Assembly: GCA_964630265.1 (NCBI GenBank)
Contig: CAZVRW010000024.1
Location: 1 to 39,102 of the forward strand
Source of the DNA: CAZBWP01 sp964630265
GTDB lineage: Bacteria > Pseudomonadota > Alphaproteobacteria > Rhodospirillales > Defluviicoccaceae
Reading direction: 5' to 3'
Length of the DNA stretch: 39,102 nt
The translations under genes and the position numbers were made by a program. The notes beneath the pieces were generated by a model. That model was not told the origin of the DNA, ran no database searches, and saw only the letters and a list, made by a program, of their open reading frames with translations. Positions 8,391 to 16,068 of the stretch are shown one piece after another. Position 1 is the stretch's first letter. Every line of letters starts with the position of its first letter.

Positions 8391-9185
8391 TCAGCGCCCA
8401 AGGTAGACCTCGATGACCTTCTGGTTCTGTTGCACGCTGGCCATCGAGCCCTCGGCCAGCACCGAGCCTTCGTGCAGCACCGTCACCCGGCAGTCCAGCG
8501 AGGCGACGAATAGCATGTCGTGTTCGACCACCACCACCGAATGGTCGCGGGCGATCTGTTTCAGCAACTCCGCTGTCTGTTCGGTTTCATGATCGGTCAT
8601 GCCAGCCGCCGGTTCGTCGACGAGCAACAGTTCGGGATCCTGCATCAGCAGCATGCCGATCTCCAGCCACTGCTTCTGGCCGTGCGAGAGGTTGCCGGCG
8701 AGCCGTCGGCGGTGTTCGGCGAGGGACACCGTCTCCAGAACGTCATCGATGCGCGCGCGCTCGGCGGCGGTGAGCCGGGAGACCAGGCACTGGAACACGC
8801 CGCGCCGGCCGGCGAGCGCCAGTTCCAGATTGTCGTGCACGGTGTGCCCCTCGAAGACGGTCGGCTTCTGAAACTTGCGGCCAATGCCCAGGTTGGCGAT
8901 GCGCGCCTCGTCCAAACGGGTCAGGTCGATGCTGCCGTCGAAGTAGACGTCGCCGGCATCCGGCCGGGTCTTGCCGGTGACCACATCCATCATCGTCGTT
9001 TTCCCCGCCCCGTTGGGGCCGATGATGGCACGCAGTTCGCCAGCGGCGACGTAGAAGCTCAGCCCGTTCAGGGCGCGGAAGCCGTCGAAGCTGACGGTCA
9101 CACCGTCCAGGTAAAGCAGGGTATCGGCACGGTCCGGGCGGGCCTGCGGGTGATCGTGGCTATCCTGGGGTGATCCGGGCGTCAT
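8391..9185 (-). CDS. urtD: Urea ABC transporter ATP-binding protein UrtD
   Basis: UrtD is the LivG-like ATPase of the urea importer, 264 residues. Walker A GPNGAGKTT, the insertion with IGRKFQKPTVFEGHTVHDNLELAL, the signature LSHGQKQW and Walker B LLLVDEPAAGMTDHETE are all present, followed by VVVVEHDM with the switch His. The FQKPTVFE motif distinguishes UrtD from LivG. A hydrophilic extension of about 20 residues precedes the domain. The ATG at 9185 overlaps the urtC stop as ATGA; the frame is open further upstream only as a shadow of urtC. Confidence 0.95.
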   Translation of the reverse strand: MTPGSPQDSHDHPQARPDRADTLLYLDGVTVSFDGFRALNGLSFYVAAGELRAIIGPNGAGKTTMMDVVTGKTRPDAGDVYFDGSIDLTRLDEARIANLGIGRKFQKPTVFEGHTVHDNLELALAGRRGVFQCLVSRLTAAERARIDDVLETVSLAEHRRRLAGNLSHGQKQWLEIGMLLMQDPELLLVDEPAAGMTDHETEQTAELLKQIARDHSVVVVEHDMLFVASLDCRVTVLHEGSVLAEGSMASVQQNQKVIEVYLGR

Positions 9186-10345
9186 GGCGCGGCCTTTCCG
9201 TCGGGGCGCAGCGCGGCGGGCGCGATGCCCGCCGGCCCCCCGGGCGCGCCCGGGCGCCGCGTCGCCTCGCCGATGGTGCCGACGATGCCCTTGGGCAGGA
9301 ACAGGGTGACGGCGATGAACAGGCCGCCGAGCGCAAACAGCCAGATCTCGGGGATCGCGCCGGTCAGCCAAGTCTTGGCATAGTTCACCAGGATCGCGCC
9401 CAGGATGGCGCCGTGCAGCGTGCCGCGGCCGCCCACCGCCACCCAGATGACGATCTCAATGGAGACGGGCGGCGCGAACTCGCCGGGGTTGATGATGCCC
9501 ACCTGCGGCACATAGAGGGCGCCGGCGATGCCGGCGAGCACGGCCGAGAGCGTGAAGACGAACAGCTTGTAGTGCTCGACGCGATAGCCGAGGAAGCGGG
9601 TGCGACTCTCGGCGTCGCGGATGCCCACCAGCACCTTGCCGAGACGCGAGGTGACGATCAGCCGGCAGATCACGTAGCCGGCGGCCAGGGCCAGGGCCGT
9701 CACCGCGAACAGCCCCGCCCGGGTCTCGTCGCTCTGGATATCGAAGCCGAGGATATCCTTGAAGTCGGTGAGGCCGTTGTTGCCGCCGAAGCCCATGTCG
9801 TTGCGGAAGAACGCCAACATCAGGGCGAACGTCATCGCCTGGGTGATGATGGAGAAATAGACGCCGGTGACCCGCGAGCGGAAGGCGAACCAGCCGAAGA
9901 CGAAGGCGAGCAGACCGGGAACGACCATGACCATCAACGCGGCGAACCAGAACTGGTCGAAGCCGTGCCAGTACCAGGGCAGTTCCTTCCAGTTCAGGAA
10001 GACCATGAAGTCGGGCAGGACCGGGTGGCCATAGACGCCGCGATCGCCGATCTGGCGCATCAGATGCATGCCCATGGCGTAGCCGCCGAGCGCGAAGAAG
10101 GCGCCGTGCCCGAGGCTGAGGATGCCGCAGAAACCCCAGATCAGGTCGATGCTCAGCGCGAGCAGGGCGAAGGCCAGATACTTGCCGAGCAGGCTGACCA
10201 CATAGGTCGGCACGTGCAGCGGCGACGCGGGCGGCACCATCAGGTTGAGCACCGGCACCAGCACGGCAGCGGCCAGGATCAGCGCCAGCACCACCGCGGC
10301 CGTCGGATTGGCCAGGAGCGCGCGCGTCAGGGGACCGCCGGTCAC
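9182..10345 (-). CDS. urtC: Urea ABC transporter permease UrtC
   Basis: UrtC is a LivM-like inner-membrane permease of the urea importer. The 387-residue protein has about ten hydrophobic segments. It contains the family motifs LLALSIDLIWGFCGILSLGHGAFFALGGYAMG (about 60-90), ITQAMTFALMLAFFRNDMGFGGNNGLTDF and, near the end, GGRGTLHGAILGAILVNYAKTW. It starts with GTG, three bases after the urtB stop, and its stop overlaps the urtD start. The long periplasmic insertion with PWYWHGFDQFWFAAL is usual for UrtC. Confidence 0.95.
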   Translation of the reverse strand: MTGGPLTRALLANPTAAVVLALILAAAVLVPVLNLMVPPASPLHVPTYVVSLLGKYLAFALLALSIDLIWGFCGILSLGHGAFFALGGYAMGMHLMRQIGDRGVYGHPVLPDFMVFLNWKELPWYWHGFDQFWFAALMVMVVPGLLAFVFGWFAFRSRVTGVYFSIITQAMTFALMLAFFRNDMGFGGNNGLTDFKDILGFDIQSDETRAGLFAVTALALAAGYVICRLIVTSRLGKVLVGIRDAESRTRFLGYRVEHYKLFVFTLSAVLAGIAGALYVPQVGIINPGEFAPPVSIEIVIWVAVGGRGTLHGAILGAILVNYAKTWLTGAIPEIWLFALGGLFIAVTLFLPKGIVGTIGEATRRPGAPGGPAGIAPAALRPDGKAAP

Positions 10346-10348
10346 GCC

Positions 10349-11995
10349 TCAGTTCTCCACCGCGCGGCCCTTGAGGGCGAACAGCCCGCGCGGCCGCTTC
10401 TGGATGAACAGGATGACGGCAACCAGCACCAGGATCTTGCCCAGCACGGCACCGGCGTGGGGTTCCAGGAACTTGTTGACGAGACCCAGGGAAAAGCCGC
10501 CGACGAAGGTGCCCCACAGGTTGCCGACGCCGCCGAAGACGACGACGAGGAAACTGTCGATGATGTACGCCTGCCCGAGGTTGGGGCTGACGTTGTCGAT
10601 CTGGCTCAGGGCGACGCCGGCCAATCCGGCGACGCCGGAGCCGAGCGCGAAGGTCAGGGCGTCGATGCGGCCGGTGCGGATACCCATGGAGGCGGCCATC
10701 GGCCGGTTCTGGGTGACGGCGCGCATGCGCAGGCCGAAGGACGAACGCCGGATCACCAGCATCAAGAGCGCGAAGACGATCAGGCTGAAGACGATGATGC
10801 AGATGCGGTTGTAGGTGAAGGCGACGCCGCCGGCGACCTCGAAGGCGCCGCTCATCCACGATGGGTTGCCGACCTCGCGGTTGGTCGGCCCGAAGATGCT
10901 GCGCACCGTCTGCTGCAGGATCAGGCTGATCCCCCACGTCGCCAGCAGTGTCTCCAGCGGCCGGCCGTACAGGAACCGGATGACACCGCGCTCGATGGCG
11001 ATGCCGACGCACGCCGCGACCAGGAACGCCGCCGGGATCGCGAAGACGATCGACCAGTCGAACAACTCGGGCGCGTGCGTGCGAATGATGTTCTGGATGA
11101 CGAAGGTGGTGTAGGCGCCGAGCATCACCATTTCCCCGTGCGCCATATTAATCACGCCCATGACGCCGAAGGTGATGGCGAGGCCGACGGCGGCGAGCAG
11201 CAGGACCGAGCCGAGGCTGATGCCCTGGAACACGCTGACGGCGAACCCCCAGAGCTCCAGTCGACCGTCGATGGCCGCCAGCGCCTCGGCGGCGGCTTCC
11301 CGCACCAGGGGGTCCGCCTCGACGGGCTGGCCCCCGCTGTCGCTCACGAGCATCTGGGCGACCAGCGAGCGCACCTCCCGGTCCGTGGACCGCGACAACG
11401 TGTCCAGCGCCGCGACGCGCACCTGGGTGTCTTCGCTGTGGATCAGCCGCACGGCGGCCAGCGCCACCTCGAGCCGCCGGCGCACGGCGGCGACGTCTTC
11501 CCGCTCCAGGGCGTGTTCCAGCATGGCGGCGCTTTCCGCCGTCCGCGCCTTGAACGTCGCGTCGGCCGCGGACCGGCGGACGTCGGGATCGGGGCTGAGC
11601 AGGGTGAGACGCCCGAGGGCCGCGCGGATGGCGCTCCGGAGCCTGTTGTTGACCCGCAGTCGCTCGGCGTCGCGGACCCCGAGGCCGCCGATCTCCTCCA
11701 GGGTCAGGGGATCCCTGGCCAACAGGATGGACCCCTGCGGCGCGGCGATGACGACGCGGCCCGCCTCCCGCAGCCGGTACAAGTTGCGCTCCAGAAGTGC
11801 CTCCAGAACAGGCACGGCGCGCGCATCCCCGATCGCCGCCAACCGATCGACGGCGGCAATCGTGTCGTCGAAGCTGGCGCTGGCGAGGGCGTTGACCGCG
11901 TCCTCGATGTCGGAGGCGCGGGCCGTATTGCCGAGAACGAGCATCAGCAACAGAGCCGCAAGCAGCCAGACGGGGCGACGGTATCGGGCGGGCAT
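10349..11995 (-). CDS. urtB: Urea ABC transporter permease UrtB with N-terminal periplasmic domain
   Basis: UrtB is the LivH-like permease partner of UrtC. This is the long proteobacterial form, 548 residues. After a signal-type N-terminus (MPARYRRPVWLLAALLLMLVL...ARA) comes a helical, HEAT-like region (about 28-250). The permease proper starts near residue 255 with FQGISLGSVLLLAAVGLAITFGVMGVINMAHGEMVMLGAYT and includes NPSWMSGAFEVAGG and the end QKRPRGLFALKGRAVE. The ATG at 11995 gives a normal signal sequence; the frame upstream is non-coding. It lies 89 bases after urtA, a gap that holds a stem-loop. Confidence 0.95.
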   Translation of the reverse strand: MPARYRRPVWLLAALLLMLVLGNTARASDIEDAVNALASASFDDTIAAVDRLAAIGDARAVPVLEALLERNLYRLREAGRVVIAAPQGSILLARDPLTLEEIGGLGVRDAERLRVNNRLRSAIRAALGRLTLLSPDPDVRRSAADATFKARTAESAAMLEHALEREDVAAVRRRLEVALAAVRLIHSEDTQVRVAALDTLSRSTDREVRSLVAQMLVSDSGGQPVEADPLVREAAAEALAAIDGRLELWGFAVSVFQGISLGSVLLLAAVGLAITFGVMGVINMAHGEMVMLGAYTTFVIQNIIRTHAPELFDWSIVFAIPAAFLVAACVGIAIERGVIRFLYGRPLETLLATWGISLILQQTVRSIFGPTNREVGNPSWMSGAFEVAGGVAFTYNRICIIVFSLIVFALLMLVIRRSSFGLRMRAVTQNRPMAASMGIRTGRIDALTFALGSGVAGLAGVALSQIDNVSPNLGQAYIIDSFLVVVFGGVGNLWGTFVGGFSLGLVNKFLEPHAGAVLGKILVLVAVILFIQKRPRGLFALKGRAVEN

Positions 11996-12043
11996 GGCGA
12001 CGTGTTTCTCAGGACAGGGTTGTGCACGGACCGTGTCCGGAAC

Positions 12044-12065
12044 GGGGGCAGCGGCTGCTGCCCCC
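12044..12065 (-). terminator. Stem-loop between urtA and urtB (intercistronic attenuator or mRNA stabiliser)
   Basis: A perfect 9-bp stem (GGGGGCAGC pairing with GCTGCCCCC) encloses a 4-base loop. No U-rich tract follows on the - strand, so it is not a full rho-independent terminator. Such hairpins after a binding-protein gene usually protect the upstream mRNA or allow only partial read-through, which gives more binding protein than permease. This is inference from position and structure. Confidence 0.6.
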
Positions 12066-12084
12066 GACCGGTCGCAGGTCGACA

Positions 12085-13374
12085 CTAGTTGGTGAGAGCG
12101 GGGAATCGCGACTCTGTGCAGTTGCCGCAGACCCAGGGATAGGTCCAGTCGGCGGTCAGCTTCGCGCTCTCCGGGATGAAGTCGGACCACGCATCGCCGA
12201 CCACCACGTCATCGGTCTCCCAGACAACCTCGAACTGGCCGTCGTCCTGGATCTCGCCGATCAACACCGGCTTCGACAGGTGATGGTTGACATTCATGAC
12301 AGCGATGCCGCCCGTTAGATTCTTCACCATCTGGCCGTACATCGCCTGCCGAACGGCATCGACATCGGTGGTGCCGGCCTGTTCGACCGCCTGCACCCAC
12401 ATCTTGAAGCCGATGACGTGGGCTTCCATCGGATCGTTGGTGACGCGGTCGGTGTTGCCGATGAAGGCGTGCCAGGTGTCGATGAACTCGGCGTTCTCCG
12501 GCGTCTCGACGCTCATGAAATAGTTCCAGGCGGCCAGATGCCCGACCAATGGCGCGGTATCGATGCCCGCCAGTTCCTCTTCGCCGACGGAGAAGGCAAC
12601 GACCGGGATGTCCTCGGCGCTGATCCCCTGATTGGCCAATTCCTTGTAGAACGGCACGTTGGCATCGCCATTGATGGTCGAAACCACCGCCGTTTTCTTG
12701 CCGGCCGACGCGAACTGCTTGACGTCGGCAACGATGGTCTGCCAGTCGGCGTGCCCGAACGGCGTGTAATTCTCCATGATGTCGCTGTCGTCGACACCCT
12801 TGGCGTTGAGAAACGCCCGCAGGATCTTGTTCGTCGTCCGCGGATAGACGTAGTCCGTGCCCAAGAGGACCCACCGCTCGGCGCCGCCGCCATCCGAACT
12901 CATCAGATACTCGACCGCGGGGATGGCCTGCTGATTGGGGGCCGCGCCGGTGTAGAAGACATTGCGCGAACTCTCCTCACCTTCGTACTGCACGGGGTAG
13001 AAAAGCAGACCGTTCAATTCTTCGAACACGGGAAGAACGGACTTGCGCGAGACCGATGTCCAGCAGCCGAAGACAACCGCGACCTTATCCTTTTCGATCA
13101 GCTCACGTGCCTTTTCGGCGAACAGCGGCCAGTTGGAGGCCGGATCGACGACCACCGGCTGCAATTGCTGGCCCAGCACTCCTCCCCTTTTGTTTTGGTC
13201 GTCGATCAGCATCAGCATGACGTCCTTGAGCGTCGTCTCGCTGATCGCCATCGTCCCCGACAGGGAATGCAGAATGCCGACCTTGATGGTTTCCTGGGCC
13301 TTCGCGCCCCAGGCGGGCACGGTGATGGCGGCAGCGACGGCGAGCGCCGCGGCTTGGCGAACGAATGCCTTCAT
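12085..13374 (-). CDS. urtA: Urea ABC transporter substrate-binding protein UrtA
   Basis: UrtA captures urea in the periplasm for the UrtBC permease. The 429-residue protein has a Sec-type signal peptide of about 27 residues (MKAFVRQAAALAVAAAITVP ending in AKA-QE). Family landmarks are TIKVGILHSLSGTMAISE, VVVDPASNWPLFAEKARELI, FGCWTSVSRKSVLPVFEE, LLFYPVQYEGEESS, and the C-terminal TYPWVCGNCTESRFPA-type end with two cysteines. The ATG at 13374 is preceded by AGGAGAGG, so the GTG at 13407 is rejected. It is the first gene of the 12-gene urea cluster and is read from a sigma-54 type promoter. Confidence 0.97.
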   Translation of the reverse strand: MKAFVRQAAALAVAAAITVPAWGAKAQETIKVGILHSLSGTMAISETTLKDVMLMLIDDQNKRGGVLGQQLQPVVVDPASNWPLFAEKARELIEKDKVAVVFGCWTSVSRKSVLPVFEELNGLLFYPVQYEGEESSRNVFYTGAAPNQQAIPAVEYLMSSDGGGAERWVLLGTDYVYPRTTNKILRAFLNAKGVDDSDIMENYTPFGHADWQTIVADVKQFASAGKKTAVVSTINGDANVPFYKELANQGISAEDIPVVAFSVGEEELAGIDTAPLVGHLAAWNYFMSVETPENAEFIDTWHAFIGNTDRVTNDPMEAHVIGFKMWVQAVEQAGTTDVDAVRQAMYGQMVKNLTGGIAVMNVNHHLSKPVLIGEIQDDGQFEVVWETDDVVVGDAWSDFIPESAKLTADWTYPWVCGNCTESRFPALTN

Positions 13375-13391
13375 CTTTTTTTCCTCTCCTT

Positions 13392-13409
13392 GCGTGGATC
13401 GATCCACGC
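13392..13409. promoter_or_regulatory. Perfect 18-bp palindrome in the urtA leader
   Basis: The sequence GCGTGGATCGATCCACGC is its own reverse complement over 18 bases. It lies 18 bases upstream of the urtA ATG, between the predicted transcription start and the ribosome binding site. It could be an operator for a dimeric regulator or, in the RNA, a short hairpin next to the Shine-Dalgarno site. No known consensus was recognised. Confidence 0.5.
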
Positions 13410-13431
13410 CCTCGTTGTGTGATGCCGGTGC

Positions 13432-13447
13432 TGCAACCGACGTGCCA
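13432..13447 (-). promoter_or_regulatory. Sigma-54 (RpoN) promoter of the urt-ure cluster
   Basis: On the - strand the sequence TGGCACGTCGGTTGCA matches the sigma-54 consensus (TGGCACG, four bases, TTGCW) at every defined position, with the expected 5-base gap between GGCAC and TTGC elements. It lies 58 bases before the urtA ATG, so transcription would begin near 13420. Sigma-54 control by NtrC under nitrogen limitation is well known for urea and urease genes; no clear NtrC enhancer site was found by eye. Confidence 0.8.
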
Positions 13448-13760
13448 ATGTCCGGTCTGGACCCGTCGCCGCGACAACAAGCATCTGATTTTCAATGATC
13501 TGATAGCCGGAGCCGATCGGCCGGATCGACACCGCCGAGAGACACTTGCGCGCGGGACGCACGGCGTTGCCGCTGATGGTGACGCATTTTTAGGCAAAAG
13601 ACAGAATCTGAACAAATAACACGCAAGGCCCACGTCGGCGCCGCAACCGGATCGGCCGCCCCATCGCCCACGCCCGCTGGACATCGGGTGCGCACGGCTT
13701 GCCTCCCGTTCGGCGGCGGACCATGATCGGCGGATCGACGCGGCGCGGGGAGAGGGACCG
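13448..13760. other. Divergent intergenic region between urtA and the aminotransferase gene
   Basis: This stretch of 313 bases has no convincing gene. It should hold the enhancer sites for the sigma-54 promoter and the promoter of the aminotransferase gene. It includes an unusually AT-rich patch at about 13577-13620, a possible DNA-bending site. The aminotransferase ribosome binding site GGAGAGGGA lies at about 13748-13756. No symmetric NtrC-type site was identified with confidence. Confidence 0.5.
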
Positions 13761-14624
13761 ATGGGCAAGGCGATCGGGCGCAGGGCCTGGACTTGGGCGG
13801 ACGGCGACTGGATCGAGGGCAGCCCCAATCTTCTCAACCCGCGCAGCCACGCGGTCTGGCTGGCATCCGTCGTCTTCGACGGTGCCCGCGCCTTCGACGG
13901 GCAGGCACCCGATCTCGACCGCCACTGTGCCCGCGTGCTGGTCTCCGCGGACCTGATGGGCCTGTCTCCGAGGATCGACGCCGCGGCGATCGAGCGGCTC
14001 GCCTGGGAGGGGATCGAGCGGTTTCCCCTCGGCCTGCCCCTTTACATCTGCCCGATGGTCTGGGCCGAGGATGGCTTCATCACGCCGGATGCCGAGACCA
14101 CCCGCTTCGTGCTCAGCATCGCCGAGTCGGCGCTGCCGCAACCGAGCGGCTTCTCCGCCTGCTTTTCCAGCTTTCGCCGCCCGGCCCGCGACATGGCGCC
14201 GACCGAGGCCAAGGCGTCCTGCCTCTATCCCAACGTCGCCCGCGCCATCCGCGAGGCGGCGCAGAAGGGCTTCGACACGGCGATCCTGCGCGACCCCTCG
14301 GGCAACGTCGCGGAATTCGCCTACATGAATTTGTTCTTTGCCCAGGGAGGCACGGTCCACACGCCCGCACCCAACGGCACCTTTCTGAACGGCATCACCC
14401 GGCAACGGGTGATCGCGCTGCTGCGGGACGCCGGCGTCACCGTCGTCGAGCGCGCCGTCGATGCGGCAGAGGTGCTGAACGCCGACGAAGTGTTCGCCAC
14501 CGGCAACTATTCCAAGGTGCAGCCGTGCACGCGACTGGAACGCCGCGACATCCCGCCGGGCCGCTTTTACCAGAAGGCGCGCGACCTCTACTTCGAATAC
14601 GCGCGCACCTGTACACGGCCGTAG
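13761..14624 (+). CDS. Class IV PLP aminotransferase, branched-chain amino acid aminotransferase type
   Basis: This 287-residue enzyme belongs to the fold-type IV aminotransferases (IlvE family), which interconvert branched-chain amino acids and 2-oxo acids. The PLP-binding Lys151 is in TEAKASCLYPN, the conserved Glu185 is in GNVAEFAYMNLFF, and the phosphate-binding turn is in TFLNGITRQRVI. The end motif FATGNYSKVQPCTRLERR is typical of an alphaproteobacterial subgroup annotated as branched-chain aminotransferase. The ATG at 13761 has a good ribosome binding site. It is divergent from urtA and converges with the HlyD gene. The exact substrate (L-amino acid, D-amino acid or aminodeoxychorismate-like) cannot be settled from sequence. 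Confidence 0.85.
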   Translation: MGKAIGRRAWTWADGDWIEGSPNLLNPRSHAVWLASVVFDGARAFDGQAPDLDRHCARVLVSADLMGLSPRIDAAAIERLAWEGIERFPLGLPLYICPMVWAEDGFITPDAETTRFVLSIAESALPQPSGFSACFSSFRRPARDMAPTEAKASCLYPNVARAIREAAQKGFDTAILRDPSGNVAEFAYMNLFFAQGGTVHTPAPNGTFLNGITRQRVIALLRDAGVTVVERAVDAAEVLNADEVFATGNYSKVQPCTRLERRDIPPGRFYQKARDLYFEYARTCTRP

Positions 14625-14691
14625 GCTCCCGACCCGTCATTCCGGTCGTGACCCTCGGCCCCGAGGCCGGCCCGCAAGCGCGGCGCCGGGC

Positions 14692-16068
14692 TCAGCGTTC
14701 GCGAAAGGCGGCGTCCATCGAGGCGTAGACCGGCTTCAGCAGGTACTGAAGCAGCGTCTTGCTGCCGGTGTCGATGTCGGCCTGCACCGTCATCCCGGGC
14801 AAGATGCGGTGGCGCTCCGGATCGTCGCCGACGTGTGGCTGCGACAGCCGTACGAAGCCTTTGTAGTATGGCCGCTCATGCTCGTCGAGGAATGTCGACG
14901 CGGAGACGTCCTCGAGTACGCCGGCAACGCTGCCATAGCGTGCGAAGTCGAATGCCGAGACTTTGACCGTCACCGGCCGGCCGACGGCCACGTGGCCGAC
15001 GTCACGCGGCGAGATGCGGGTCTCGACGATCAGCTCGTCGCTCACCCGGATGATCTCCATCAGCGTCTCACCCGGCTGGACGACGCCGCCGATGGTGCGG
15101 ACGGCGAGGCCCTTGACGACACCGGCGACAGGGGCGCTGATGGCGAGCCGGCGCACCCGGTCACTGTGGCGCGCGAGCGCCTCACGCACCTCGGCGATTT
15201 CGTTGGTCACCCGGCCCATCTCTGTCAGTGCCTCGCGCTTCAGCTCGGTGTCGAGCTCGGAGAGGCGGTCCCGGGCCTCTGCCAGGGCGCTGATCAGCCG
15301 CTGCCGGTCCGACCGCAAGGCCGCCAGCGCGCCCTCCACCTCGCTGACCCGGCGCTGCACGTCCAGCAGGACGATCTTCGAGGACAGGTTCTTGCGGAAC
15401 AACTCCTCGCGCATGGCGAGTTCTTCGCCGAGCAGCGCCGCCTGTCGCTGCAACGTCGTTTCCTGCTCGGCGAGAACGGCGAGCTCGGCTTCGCGCTGCT
15501 CGATCTGTTCATGCAACACTCGGGCGCGGCTGCTGCGGGCGGCGACAGCGATCTCATGGATCGTGCGTTGCGCGTCGGCGAGCGGCTGATGTTCCGGCCG
15601 GACAAAGGAGAAGTCGGGGTCGCGGTCCGTGCCGAAGGCGCCGAGCCGTTCCTGATGCAGGGCGAGGGCGGCGGCGCGGGCGCGCATCTGCTCCATCTCA
15701 GCGACGGCGTGAGCCGGGTCCAGGCGGAGCAGGACCTGTCCCGGCTCGACCAGCGTGCCCTCGTCCACCAGGATCTCGGCGACGATGCCGCCCTCCAGGT
15801 GCTGGATCTTCTGCACCCGCCCGCTGGGCACCACGCTGCCGGTGGTGTGGGCAACCTCGTCGATCTCGGCGACGGCCGCCCAGCCGACGAACGCGGCAAC
15901 GATGGCAACCACCGCCAGCAACGACATGCGCACCAGCGCCGGTGTCCCCGTTTCCTCGAGCATCACCGACGCCCCCAGATGGCGCAGCTGGTGCCGAGGT
16001 ACGGCGCGGTGCATGGGTGGCGTGGCGGCCGCTGCGGCGGCGCCAGCGGAGGCAACCAACTCGTTCAT
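14692..16068 (-). CDS. Type I secretion membrane fusion protein, HlyD family
   Basis: The periplasmic adaptor links the ABC exporter to an outer-membrane TolC-like channel. It has 458 residues: a cytoplasmic N-terminus of about 50, one membrane helix (about 48-68, LVRMSLLAVVAIVAAFVGWA), a split lipoyl/biotinyl-like domain (VVPSGRVQKIQHLEGGIVAEI near 80-100), a long coiled coil rich in Ala, Glu, Leu and Arg (about 120-300), and the C-terminal beta-barrel with PVTVKVSAFDFARYGSVAGVL. The end SMDAAFRER is typical for PrtE/HlyD. Its ATG overlaps the stop of exporter 1 (ATGA). No outer-membrane partner gene is in the window. Confidence 0.95.
   Translation of the reverse strand: MNELVASAGAAAAAATPPMHRAVPRHQLRHLGASVMLEETGTPALVRMSLLAVVAIVAAFVGWAAVAEIDEVAHTTGSVVPSGRVQKIQHLEGGIVAEILVDEGTLVEPGQVLLRLDPAHAVAEMEQMRARAAALALHQERLGAFGTDRDPDFSFVRPEHQPLADAQRTIHEIAVAARSSRARVLHEQIEQREAELAVLAEQETTLQRQAALLGEELAMREELFRKNLSSKIVLLDVQRRVSEVEGALAALRSDRQRLISALAEARDRLSELDTELKREALTEMGRVTNEIAEVREALARHSDRVRRLAISAPVAGVVKGLAVRTIGGVVQPGETLMEIIRVSDELIVETRISPRDVGHVAVGRPVTVKVSAFDFARYGSVAGVLEDVSASTFLDEHERPYYKGFVRLSQPHVGDDPERHRILPGMTVQADIDTGSKTLLQYLLKPVYASMDAAFRER

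Noticed and set aside
9170..12088. A 972-codon open frame on the + strand
   Set aside because: It lies antisense to urtC and urtB, has a Asp/Gly/Gln/Arg-rich translation without any family motif, and arises from the GC-rich third positions of the real genes.
13540..13582. Possible NtrC enhancer half-sites around TGCGCGCGGGACGCA
   Set aside because: The match to the GCAC-GTGC type consensus is too poor and similar words are expected by chance in GC-rich DNA.
14640..14665. CCTCGG/CCGAGG hairpin between the converging aminotransferase and HlyD genes
   Set aside because: The stem is only six pairs with a 2-base loop and no U tract, so it cannot be called a terminator with confidence.
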